The notes under the pieces were generated by a model that searched no databases, had not been told where the DNA came from, and saw nothing but the letters and a program-made list of their open reading frames with translations. Shown here in pieces: positions 32,851 to 40,647 of a stretch of DNA of 64,000 bases (position 1 is its first letter; the number at the start of each line of letters is the position of its first letter). The stretch comes from Amycolatopsis sp. 2-15 (GTDB lineage Bacteria > Actinomycetota > Actinomycetes > Mycobacteriales > Pseudonocardiaceae), in assembly GCF_030285625.1 (NCBI RefSeq), contig NZ_CP127294.1:1126001-1190000 (forward strand), written 5' to 3'. The position numbers and the translations under genes were made by a program.

Positions 32851-34131
32851 TTGACGTCCCCCGAGCATGAAACCGTTTTCACGTATGGCGCGCCCGCCTT
32901 GAAGTACGGCACGGGATCCAGCGACGAGATCGGTTACGACCTCACGCAGTACGGCGTTCGCCGGGTACTCGTGGTCACGGATCCCACCGTCGCCGAGACG
33001 GGGTGGCCGGCGCGGATCGCCACGGGGATCGAGTCGTACGGGATCACGACGGAGGTCTTCGACGGCGTCCACGTGGAGCCGACGGACGTGAGCATGCAGA
33101 AGGCCGTGGACTTCGCGCGCGGGAGCGGACCGTACGACGCGTTCGTGGCCGTGGGTGGCGGGTCGAGCATCGACACGGCGAAGGCGGCGAACCTGCTGAC
33201 GTCCAACGAAGGCTCGTTGATGGACTACGTCAACGCGCCGGTGGGCGGCGGGCGGGCGCCGTCGAACCCGCTGAAGCCGCTCGTCGCGGTGCCGACCACG
33301 ACGGGGACCGGGTCGGAGAGCACCACGGTGTGTGTGCTCGATGTGTTGTCACTGCGGGTGAAGAGCGGGATCAGCCACCTGCGGCTGCGGCCGACGCTGG
33401 CCGTCGTGGACCCGCGGCTGACGGTGACGCAGCCGGCCGGCGTGACGGCCGCGTCCGGGATGGACATTCTTTGTCACGCGGCGGAGAGCTACACGGCGAA
33501 GCCGTACACGTCGTTCGACCGGAAGAAGCCCGAGCAGCGGGTGCCGTACTGCGGGTCGAACCCGTTGGCGGACATGTTCGCGGAGAAGTCGTTGTCGTTG
33601 CTGTCGTGGGCGTTGCCCCGGGCGGTGCGCGACGGTTCGGACCTGGAGGCGCGCGAGGCGATGGCACTGGCGGCCACGTTCGCGGGGCTGGGGTTCGGCA
33701 ACGCCGGCGTGCACATCCCGCACGCGAACGCGTACCCGATCGCGGGGCAGGTGCGGGAGTTCCACCCGGACGGCTACCCGGGCGACGAGGCGATGGTGCC
33801 GCACGGGATGGCGGTGTCGCTGACGGCGCCGGAGGCGTTCCGGTTCACGTTCTCCGCCGCGCCGGAGCGGCACCTGCGGGTGGCTCGGTTGCTGGCGCCG
33901 GACTTCGAGTGGGCCGGGAACTTCGAGGACCACCTGCCGGCGGTGCTGGTGAACCTGATGCGGGAGATCGGGATTCCGGCCGGCATCGGCGCGGTGGGGT
34001 ATGCGGAGTCCGATGTGGACTCGTTGGTCTCCGGGACGCTGAAGCAGCAGCGGCTGCTGGCGACGGCGCCGCGGGAGGCTTCCGAAGCCGACCTGGCCGG
34101 GATCCTGCGGGCTTCGGTGCAGCTGTGGTGA
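32851..34131 (+). CDS. Iron-containing alcohol dehydrogenase, hydroxyacid-oxoacid transhydrogenase-like
   Basis: 426 residues, group III Fe-ADH. Nucleotide motif VAVGGGSSIDTAKAANLL (about 91-108), TTGTGSESTTVCV, the iron ligands Asp and His in MDILCHAAE, and HIPHANAYPIAG with VPHGMAVSL. Closest in layout to HOT (Adhfe1-type) enzymes that oxidise 4-hydroxybutyrate while reducing 2-oxoglutarate; this is inference from the family. TTG start at 32851 with GAGGA 8 nt upstream. It overlaps the thioesterase gene by GTGA. Confidence 0.9.
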   Translation: MTSPEHETVFTYGAPALKYGTGSSDEIGYDLTQYGVRRVLVVTDPTVAETGWPARIATGIESYGITTEVFDGVHVEPTDVSMQKAVDFARGSGPYDAFVAVGGGSSIDTAKAANLLTSNEGSLMDYVNAPVGGGRAPSNPLKPLVAVPTTTGTGSESTTVCVLDVLSLRVKSGISHLRLRPTLAVVDPRLTVTQPAGVTAASGMDILCHAAESYTAKPYTSFDRKKPEQRVPYCGSNPLADMFAEKSLSLLSWALPRAVRDGSDLEAREAMALAATFAGLGFGNAGVHIPHANAYPIAGQVREFHPDGYPGDEAMVPHGMAVSLTAPEAFRFTFSAAPERHLRVARLLAPDFEWAGNFEDHLPAVLVNLMREIGIPAGIGAVGYAESDVDSLVSGTLKQQRLLATAPREASEADLAGILRASVQLW

Positions 34132-34538
34132 GTTACCCGTTCTGGCAGACGGTTCCGTTGCGGTGGAAGGACAACGACGTCTACGGCCACGTGAACAACG
34201 TGGTGCACTACTCGGTGATGGACACGGTGATCAACACGTGGCTGATCGATCGCGGCGGGCTGGACATCGAAGCCGGCGAGGTGATCGGGCTGTGCGTGGA
34301 GTCGCGGTGCCAGTACCACGCCTCGGTGTCGTTTCCGGGGTCGTTGCGGGTCGGGCTGCGGGTGGCGCACCTCGGGCGGTCGAGCGTGCGGTACGAGATC
34401 GGGATGTACACCGCGGCCGAGGTGCTGGTGGCGGAGGGGCAGTTCGTGCACGTGTTCGTGGATCGGGAGTCGAGGCGGCCGGTCGAGGCGACGGGGAAGC
34501 TGCGGGAAGCGCTGGCTGAGCTGGTCACGGCCGGTTGA
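34128..34538 (+). CDS. Acyl-CoA thioesterase, 4HBT hotdog family
   Basis: 136 residues. The family signature RWKDNDVYGHVNNVVHYSVMD (about residues 10-30, here with the catalytic Asp in DNDVYGH) and a CQYHASVSFPGSLRVGLRV strand. It cleaves short or aromatic acyl-CoAs. GTG start overlaps the dehydrogenase stop, so it is translationally coupled and probably acts on the same acid/CoA pathway. Confidence 0.92.
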   Translation: MSYPFWQTVPLRWKDNDVYGHVNNVVHYSVMDTVINTWLIDRGGLDIEAGEVIGLCVESRCQYHASVSFPGSLRVGLRVAHLGRSSVRYEIGMYTAAEVLVAEGQFVHVFVDRESRRPVEATGKLREALAELVTAG

Positions 34539-34650
34539 CTTTCAGCCAGCGGAAAGCGGCCTGGTGGCGGTGTGGTCCGGCCGGTAGGTTCCCGTCGCCC
34601 GAAGCGTGTCCCGATGCGTCTCCCGATGCGGCTCGACCGAGGTGGCGACT

Positions 34651-35274
34651 GTGCGATTCGACGAGGAACAGCTGAACCCCGCCAAGGCGGCCGTCGTGGT
34701 GGTGGACGTGCAGAACGACTACTGCCACCCCGACGGCGCGTGCGCCCGGCGTGGCGAGGACGTGAACGCGGCCAAGGAGATGGTCCCTCGGCTGCAGGCG
34801 CTGCTGGCCGGGGCACGGGCGCACGATGTGCCGGTCGTGTTCGTGCAGACGGCGCACGAGAAGGCGACCGACTCGGCGGCGTTGACCGTGCGGTCCGGCG
34901 GCCGTTCGGGCGTGGTGTGCCGGGCGGGGACGTGGGGCGCGGAGCCGTTCGAGGTGGCGCCGCTGCCGGGGGAAACGGTGGTGCTGAAGCACCGGTACAG
35001 CGGGTTCGTGAACACGCGGCTGGACTCGGTGCTGCGCACACTGCGGGCCGAGACCCTGGTGATGGCCGGTGTGAGCACGAACGTCTGCGTGGAATCGACC
35101 GCGCGGCACGGTTACATGCTCGATTACCACATCGCGTTCATGGGCGACTGCTGCGCGGCTTTCACGCAAGCCGAGCACGACGCGGCACTGGTGAACATCG
35201 ACAAGTACTTCGGCGCGGTGATGGACGCCGATCAGCTGCTGGGCGCGTGGGATTCGATCGCGCCGAGGGGCTGA
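34651..35274 (+). CDS. Isochorismatase-family cysteine hydrolase
   Basis: 207 residues with the family triad: Asp in VVVVDVQNDYCHPDG (about residue 18), Lys in VVLKHRYSGFVNT (about 116) and Cys in GVSTNVCVESTARHG (about 150). It hydrolyses an amide or vinyl ether; the substrate is not predictable. GTG at 34651 is chosen because GAGG lies 8 nt upstream; GTG at 34642 and the earlier ATG are alternatives. It follows the thioesterase by about 110 bp. Confidence 0.9.
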   Translation: MRFDEEQLNPAKAAVVVVDVQNDYCHPDGACARRGEDVNAAKEMVPRLQALLAGARAHDVPVVFVQTAHEKATDSAALTVRSGGRSGVVCRAGTWGAEPFEVAPLPGETVVLKHRYSGFVNTRLDSVLRTLRAETLVMAGVSTNVCVESTARHGYMLDYHIAFMGDCCAAFTQAEHDAALVNIDKYFGAVMDADQLLGAWDSIAPRG

Positions 35275-35368
35275 ACGCGTTCGATTAGACAATTCCCAAG
35301 TCGGTAATCCCGATGACCGGAAAAATTCTAGAGAGTGACGCGCGGCCCCCCATCACTACGCGCCGACA

Positions 35369-35383
35369 CCGAACGACGTTCGG
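35369..35383. promoter_or_regulatory. Palindrome upstream of the P450 gene
   Basis: CCGAACG-A-CGTTCGG, 15-bp odd palindrome, 109 bp upstream of the P450 start. Confidence 0.45.
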
Positions 35384-35397
35384 CCGGTAATCCACCT

Positions 35398-35415
35398 GGA
35401 GCAGTGGTCTGCTCC
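35398..35415. promoter_or_regulatory. Inverted repeat upstream of the P450 gene
   Basis: GGAGCAG-TGGT-CTGCTCC, perfect 7-bp arms, 77 bp upstream of the start; typical size for a TetR- or XRE-type operator. Confidence 0.5.
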
Positions 35416-35491
35416 AATGGTCTGAATTTTCCCCGCACACGCAACGTCCGTCGATAACGTGGATGCTCCACCGCCTGAGCGAGGGAGCTCC

Positions 35492-36706
35492 ATGACCACG
35501 GCACGTCACGCGCCGGACATCCTTTCCGCCGAATTCGCCGCCGACCCGTATTCCGCGTACGACATCATGTTGGAAGACGAGCCCATCGTCTGGCACGAAG
35601 GCATGAACAGCTACATCGTTGCCCGCTACGACGACGTCGCCAGGGCGTTTCGGGAGCCGGTGTTCACCACGGACAACTACAGCTGGCAGCTGGAACCCGC
35701 GCACGGGCGCACGATCCTGCAGATGAGCGGGCGCGAGCACTCGATCCGCCGGGCGCTGGTGGTGCCGGCGTTCCGCGGCAACGAGCTGGAGCAGAAGTTC
35801 CGGCCCGTGATCGAGCGGAACTCCCGTCAGCTCATCGACGGCTTCCGCGGCCGCGGCGAAGCCGACCTGGTGCAGGACTACGCGCGCCACTTCCCGATCA
35901 ACGTGATCGTGGACATGCTTGGTCTGGACCAGAGTGACCACGAGCGGTTCCAGCGCTGGTACACCGCGATCATCGGCTTCCTCGGCAACCTCAGCCAGGA
36001 CCCCGACGTGGCCGCGGCCGGCGTGCAAACGCGCGAGGAGCTGGCGGAGTACCTGATCCCGATCATCCAGGCCCGTCGCGAAAACCTCGGCGACGACCTG
36101 CTCTCCACGCTGTGCTCGGCCGAGGTCGACGGCACGCGGATGAGCGACGAGGACATCAAGGCGTTCTGCAGCCTGCTGCTCGCCGCCGGTGGGGAGACCA
36201 CCGACAAGGCGATCGCCAGCGTGTTCAAGAACCTGCTGGAAAATCCGGCGCAGCTCGAAGCCGTGCAAGCCGACCACGGACTGATCCCGAAGGCGTTCGC
36301 GGAGACGCTGCGCTACACGCCGCCGGTGCACATGATCATGCGCCAGCCCGCCGAGGACATCGAGATCGCGGGCGAGCACGTGCCGGCCGGCAGCACCGTG
36401 ACCTGCCTGATCGGTGCGGCCAACCGCGACCCGCGGCGGTTCGGGAACCCGAACGCGTTCGACATCTTTCGCACGGACCTCCCGACGGAAACCGCGTTCT
36501 CCGCGGCCGCGAACCACCTGTCTTTCGCGCTGGGCCGGCACTTCTGCGTCGGCGCGCTGCTGGCGAAGACGGAGATCGAGGTCGGCGTGGCGCAGTTGCT
36601 CGAGGCGATGCCGAACGTGCGGCTCGCGGACAACGCGGACACCCACGAAGCGGGGGTGTTCACGCGCGGACCGTCGGCGTTGCCGGTGCGGTTCAGCCCG
36701 AACTGA
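35492..36706 (+). CDS. Cytochrome P450
   Basis: 404-residue bacterial class P450. I-helix motif AGGETTDK (about residue 233), ExxR in ETLRYTPP (about 271) and heme loop FALGRHFCVGALLA with the thiolate Cys at about 353. ATG at 35492 has GAGGGAG just upstream. It needs a ferredoxin and reductase that are not encoded nearby. It may belong with the BTAD regulator 116 bp downstream, but no biosynthetic cluster is visible. Confidence 0.95.
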   Translation: MTTARHAPDILSAEFAADPYSAYDIMLEDEPIVWHEGMNSYIVARYDDVARAFREPVFTTDNYSWQLEPAHGRTILQMSGREHSIRRALVVPAFRGNELEQKFRPVIERNSRQLIDGFRGRGEADLVQDYARHFPINVIVDMLGLDQSDHERFQRWYTAIIGFLGNLSQDPDVAAAGVQTREELAEYLIPIIQARRENLGDDLLSTLCSAEVDGTRMSDEDIKAFCSLLLAAGGETTDKAIASVFKNLLENPAQLEAVQADHGLIPKAFAETLRYTPPVHMIMRQPAEDIEIAGEHVPAGSTVTCLIGAANRDPRRFGNPNAFDIFRTDLPTETAFSAAANHLSFALGRHFCVGALLAKTEIEVGVAQLLEAMPNVRLADNADTHEAGVFTRGPSALPVRFSPN

Positions 36707-36821
36707 CTTGTGTGGAGGTTGTCGGCACCACGCCCGGGTGGGCAAAGCCGAGATAGCCTCACTGGACAATGGCCAGTGACTCCACCTGGTTCTCACCGTT
36801 GTGGGCGAAGCGGAAGGGCGA

Positions 36822-38024
36822 GTGAGCGTGCCCGAGTCGGTGCGGTTTCACCTGTTCGGCGGGCTGCGGGCCTGGCGAGGAGACCGGGAACTCGCGCCAG
36901 GGCCGCCGGCGCAGCGCCTGTTGCTGACCGTCCTGCTGGCGCGCGACAGCAGGTCCGCCGGCCTCGGCGAGCTGAGCGAGCTCCTGTGGGACGACCAGCC
37001 GCCGGCCAGTGCGGCCGACGTAATCCAGCGGTACGTGGGCGCGTTGCGGCGGCTGATGGAACCCGATCTCCCCGCGCGGGCCCAGGGCCGATGGCTGGTG
37101 CGCCGGTCAGGCGGATACGCGTTGCAGGTCGATCCGGCCTCGTCGGACCTCGCCGAGTTCCGGCGCCTGGCCGCGCGGGCCCGGCAGGCGGCCGATCCGG
37201 TCGAGGCTGTCGCCGAGTACTTCGAGGCGCTGGAGCTGTGCCGTGGTGCGGCCGGACCCGGCGCGAACGTGGGCCGTGGCGCCACGGCCCTGCTGACCGC
37301 GATCGATCAGGAAGTCACGGCGGTGGTGGTGCGGGCCGCCGACCTCGCGGCGGCGACCGGCCAGTCGTTGCGGCCGTTTCTGCCGCATCTGGAACGCGCG
37401 GCGGCGCGGGATCCGTTCGACGAAGGTGTGCACGCACGGCTGTTGCCGGCGCCGGCGGCGGACGGACGACGGGCCGCGGCGCTGGAACGGTACCGCGAGG
37501 TCCGCGACCGGCTCGTGGAGGAGCTGGGGGTGGAGCCGGGCCCGGAGCTGGTGGAGGCGCACCAGACGCTGCTCACTGAGCCGGAATCCGGGCCGGATCC
37601 GGTTGCGCGGTCAGTTCCAGAGGACGCCGTCGTCCTCGAACTCGCGCAGGCGGTAGGCGATCATGCGGCGGAGCAGGTCCGTCGGAACCGGTGCGCCGTA
37701 AGGGAGCTTGACCGTGCCCTTGCCGGTCTCGAGTGTCGTGAGCTCCGCGTCGAAGGCTTCGCGGGTGCTGGGTGTGAAGGTGATGTTCACGTGTTTCGCG
37801 TGACCGCTGATCACGAACAGGATCGTGCCCGCCGGGTGGATCCAGGCGGGGTGGCCCCACTTGATGGCCTCGCTCGCCTCCGGCACGGATTCGCTTGCCA
37901 GCGCGTGGAGTTGTTCGAGCAGCTCGCGCGCCGGGCCGGTGAATCCTTCGAGGTACTCGTCGAGATTGTTCGAGGCCACGTCAGCCCCAGCTGGCGACGT
38001 GGCTCGCGACGTAGGTCGGCGTGA
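36822..38024 (+). CDS. BTAD-domain (SARP-type) regulator lacking its own stop
   Basis: Residues about 1-95 form an OmpR-like winged helix (VRFHLFGGLRAWRGDRELAP) and residues 100-255 the BTAD helical domain ending near ELGVEPGPELVEAHQTLLT. From about residue 262 (37606) on, the frame continues antisense through the whole DUF1801 gene and into cvnE before meeting TGA at 38022-38024, giving a meaningless 140-residue tail. The native end has probably been lost by a rearrangement. GTG at 36822 (or 36828) follows GGAAGGG. Confidence 0.7.
   Translation: MSVPESVRFHLFGGLRAWRGDRELAPGPPAQRLLLTVLLARDSRSAGLGELSELLWDDQPPASAADVIQRYVGALRRLMEPDLPARAQGRWLVRRSGGYALQVDPASSDLAEFRRLAARARQAADPVEAVAEYFEALELCRGAAGPGANVGRGATALLTAIDQEVTAVVVRAADLAAATGQSLRPFLPHLERAAARDPFDEGVHARLLPAPAADGRRAAALERYREVRDRLVEELGVEPGPELVEAHQTLLTEPESGPDPVARSVPEDAVVLELAQAVGDHAAEQVRRNRCAVRELDRALAGLECRELRVEGFAGAGCEGDVHVFRVTADHEQDRARRVDPGGVAPLDGLARLRHGFACQRVELFEQLARRAGESFEVLVEIVRGHVSPSWRRGSRRRSA
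37611..37979 (-). CDS. DUF1801 protein
   Basis: 122 residues, DUF1801 (YdhG-like, CyaY-related fold): MASNNLDEYLEGFTGPAREL, the conserved AIKWGHPAWIHPAGTILF and MIAYRLREFEDD. Such proteins are sometimes called iron chaperones; the role is unproven. GTG start at 37977-37979 lies one base after the cvnE stop, so it is the last gene of the conservon transcript. It overlaps the BTAD frame on the opposite strand. Confidence 0.9.
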   Translation of the reverse strand: MASNNLDEYLEGFTGPARELLEQLHALASESVPEASEAIKWGHPAWIHPAGTILFVISGHAKHVNITFTPSTREAFDAELTTLETGKGTVKLPYGAPVPTDLLRRMIAYRLREFEDDGVLWN

Positions 38025-39231
38025 ACGTGACGGGCAGCGACTCCAGCCCGCGCATCCACATCGACCGCTGCCACTTCAGCGCCTCGTCCGGCACCGACAG
38101 CGACAGGTCGGGCAGCCGGTCGAGCAGCACCTCGACGGTCGTGCGGGCGATGACCTCCGCGACCTCGGGTGCGGGGTGCGGGCAGCCGTGCTCGCCGTGG
38201 CCGAACGACATGTGCGCGTGGTTCCCGGCGGCGCCGCCGGCGAGGTCGGGGCGCACGTGCGGGTCGGCGTTCGCGGCGGCGAGGCCGAGCACGAGCAGGT
38301 CGCCGGTGCGGATGCGGCGGCCGCCGAGCTGCGTGTCGCGCGTGGCAAAGCGGCCGATGAAGTTCTGGGTGGGCGTGTCGTGCCAGAGGACCTCGTTGAG
38401 GGCCTCGCCGACACTGCCGCGCCCGCCCGAGAGCGTCATCGCGAAGCGGTCGTCTGTGAGCATCAGCCGGATGGTGTTACCGATCCAGTTGGCCGTCGGC
38501 TGCTGCGCGGCGGCCGTGACCACCAGCAGGTCCTGCACGATCTCGGCGTCGGTGAGCCCCGCGGGGTTCTGGGCCATGTGCGACGGAACATCGTGGCCGG
38601 GCTGCCGGTGCTTGAGCGCCAGCAGCCGGCCCATGGACTCCTGCACGCGGCCGTACGCCGGGATCGCGTCGGGGCCGACGTCGAGCGAGATCGCGACGTC
38701 GCGCACCAGCGCCGGGGTCTCGGCCTCGGGCATGCCGTACATCTTCGCGATGGCCAGCAAGGGGATCTGCATCGCGAACTGCGTGATGAGGTCGGCCTCG
38801 CCGGCGCCGGCGAACGTGTCGATCAGCCGGTCGGCGATCTGCTCGCAGTGCGCGCGCAGATCGAACTGGTCCACTGAGGACAGTGCGTCGCCGATCGCGC
38901 CGGCGCGGCGGCGGTGCTCCAGCGCCTCGGTGAACATCACCGACGGGTTGTGCGCCACGTAGGGCAGCAGCGGCCAGTCGGCCGGCACGTTCTCCCACTG
39001 GTTCCAGCGGCGCGTGTCGCGGGCGAACAGCTGGGAGTCACTGGTGACCTGGTGCACCTCGCGGTAGCCGCAGACCAGCCACGCGGGGACGTCGCCGTCG
39101 AGCAGCACCGGGGCGACACCGCCGTAGTCCTGGCGGATCCGGCCGTAGAGGGTGGCCGGATCCTCCTGGAACTGCGCGCCGTAGAGCTTGACGAAGTCCT
39201 CTGTGGACACTTCAGGCCGGTGTTCGGTCAC
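37981..39231 (-). CDS. cvnE: Conservon cytochrome P450 (CvnE)
   Basis: 416-residue P450-like protein at the end of the conservon. The heme loop FGHGEHGCPHPAPE keeps the thiolate Cys. However, the ExxR position reads NEVLW, with Trp for Arg, and the I-helix lacks the acid-alcohol pair (TAAAQQPTANWIG). So catalysis may be unusual or absent. GTG at 39229-39231 overlaps the cvnD stop as GTGA. In Streptomyces such P450s work with the membrane-associated CvnA-D complex. Confidence 0.92.
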   Translation of the reverse strand: MTEHRPEVSTEDFVKLYGAQFQEDPATLYGRIRQDYGGVAPVLLDGDVPAWLVCGYREVHQVTSDSQLFARDTRRWNQWENVPADWPLLPYVAHNPSVMFTEALEHRRRAGAIGDALSSVDQFDLRAHCEQIADRLIDTFAGAGEADLITQFAMQIPLLAIAKMYGMPEAETPALVRDVAISLDVGPDAIPAYGRVQESMGRLLALKHRQPGHDVPSHMAQNPAGLTDAEIVQDLLVVTAAAQQPTANWIGNTIRLMLTDDRFAMTLSGGRGSVGEALNEVLWHDTPTQNFIGRFATRDTQLGGRRIRTGDLLVLGLAAANADPHVRPDLAGGAAGNHAHMSFGHGEHGCPHPAPEVAEVIARTTVEVLLDRLPDLSLSVPDEALKWQRSMWMRGLESLPVTFTPTYVASHVASWG

Positions 39232-39830
39232 GGCTGGTTCTCCTGGGCGGTGGACAACGAGTAGAGGTGGTCGACGAGCGAGATCAGCACCTGCTTGGAC
39301 GAGTCGCGGCGGCGCGCGTCGCAGTCGATCAGGGGCACTTCGGGTGAGAGGTCGAGCGCGGCGCGGACCTGGTCCAGATCGTGGGCCGGCGGCTCGAAGT
39401 TGTTGCGCGCCACGATGAACGGCGTGCCGTGGTGCTCGAGCCGGTCGATCGCGTACCACGAGTCGGCCAGGCGGCGGGTGTCCACGAGGACCACCGCGCC
39501 GAGCGTGCCGGAGAACAGCCGGTCCCACAGGAACCAGAAGCGCTCCTGGCCGGGTGCGCCGAACAAGTACAGCACCATGCGCTCGTCGAGGCTGATGCGG
39601 CCGAAGTCGAACGCGACCGTGGTCGTGGTCTTGCCCTGCAGGCCCTGGTCGATGCCGACACCGGCCTGCGTCATCGTCTCCTCGGTGCTCAACGGCCGGA
39701 TCTCGCTGACCGACCGGACCATCGTGGTCTTGCCGACGCCGAAACCCCCGACGATCACGATCTTCAGCCCGTCGGCGGCGGTGGCGGCCAGCGGGGCGCG
39801 AGGGGTGCGTTCAGAGATTGCGGAGTCCAA
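39228..39830 (-). CDS. cvnD: Conservon GTP-binding protein (CvnD)
   Basis: 200-residue small GTPase of the conservon class. P-loop GGFGVGKTT (about residues 28-36), switch region with ETMTQAGVGIDQG, DxxGQ-like LFGAPGQERFWF (about 90) and NNF for the NKxD region. TTG at 39828-39830 is the only in-frame start near the P-loop; it overlaps the cvnC coding end. It should cycle GTP under control of CvnB. Confidence 0.95.
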   Translation of the reverse strand: MDSAISERTPRAPLAATAADGLKIVIVGGFGVGKTTMVRSVSEIRPLSTEETMTQAGVGIDQGLQGKTTTTVAFDFGRISLDERMVLYLFGAPGQERFWFLWDRLFSGTLGAVVLVDTRRLADSWYAIDRLEHHGTPFIVARNNFEPPAHDLDQVRAALDLSPEVPLIDCDARRRDSSKQVLISLVDHLYSLSTAQENQP

Positions 39831-40170
39831 CGAGCACCTTCTTGAGGAATTCGGAGTCGGGGATGGACGCGCGCTGCAGCGCCGAAGAGGGGTGACGGGC
39901 CGAGACCTTGCCGCTGTCGAGCAGATCCGTGACCAGGATCTTCACGACGCTCACCGGCAGCGAAAGCTCCGAGGAGAGCTCGACGACCGACGTCGGGTGC
40001 AGGGTGATCCGCAGGATCCGCACGTGCTCGGACTGCATCCCGGCCGACGGCGCCGACTCGGCGACGATGATCGTGACGAGGTCGAGCTCGAGGTCTTCCG
40101 TGCGGCTGCGCCCGCCGGTGAGCGTGTAGAGGCGGTCGGGGTCCTCTTCCTCGACAGCGCGGCGGATCAT
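39811..40170 (-). CDS. cvnC: Conservon DUF742 protein (CvnC)
   Basis: 119 residues, DUF742 winged-helix-like protein: RLYTLTGGRSRTEDLELDLV and LSSELSLPVSVVKILVTDLL. It bridges the sensor kinase and GTPase in the conservon complex. ATG overlaps the cvnB stop (ATGA); its end overlaps the cvnD start. Confidence 0.95.
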   Translation of the reverse strand: MIRRAVEEEDPDRLYTLTGGRSRTEDLELDLVTIIVAESAPSAGMQSEHVRILRITLHPTSVVELSSELSLPVSVVKILVTDLLDSGKVSARHPSSALQRASIPDSEFLKKVLVGLRNL

Positions 40171-40580
40171 GCCGTCGGACCGGCCTGCGCGTAGCGCGGA
40201 GCGGCGGTCAGGAACGAACCGATCTGCTCGACCAGCTCGTCCATGTTGTGGCCGATCAGGCCGACGTCGGCGTCTTCGGCGGCGATCACCGCGAGGTGCG
40301 CGCCGATGCCGGCCTCGACGATGAACAGGATGCCGCCGTGGAACTCGGTCATCGAGTTGCGGATGCCGCCGCTGCCGTCACCGAACTCGGCCGACGCGCC
40401 GTGCGAGAGCGCCTGCACGCCGGCGGCGATCGCGGCCAGCTGGTCGGCCTTGTCGATCGTGAGGCCGGCGGTGTGGCAGAGCTTGAGGCCGTCCTTCGAC
40501 AGCACCAGCGCGTGGACGGCTCCCGGCGTGTTGCCGACGAGGTTCTCCAGGAGCCATTCGAGGTTCGTGTTCTGGGTCAT
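40167..40580 (-). CDS. cvnB: Conservon roadblock/LC7 protein (CvnB)
   Basis: 137-residue roadblock/LC7 domain: WLLENLVGNTPGAVHALVLS, DGLKLCHTAGL, and GAHLAVIAAEDADVG. It acts as a GAP-like or scaffold partner of the CvnD GTPase. ATG at 40578-40580 gives the usual length; no strong ribosome site. 67 bp from cvnA. Confidence 0.95.
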   Translation of the reverse strand: MTQNTNLEWLLENLVGNTPGAVHALVLSKDGLKLCHTAGLTIDKADQLAAIAAGVQALSHGASAEFGDGSGGIRNSMTEFHGGILFIVEAGIGAHLAVIAAEDADVGLIGHNMDELVEQIGSFLTAAPRYAQAGPTA

Positions 40581-40647
40581 CGAGGATCCGGGGGCGGAAA
40601 ACGCGCGCCCCCTCACTCCAATCTGGGGGTTCCGGTGCGGCAGGGGC

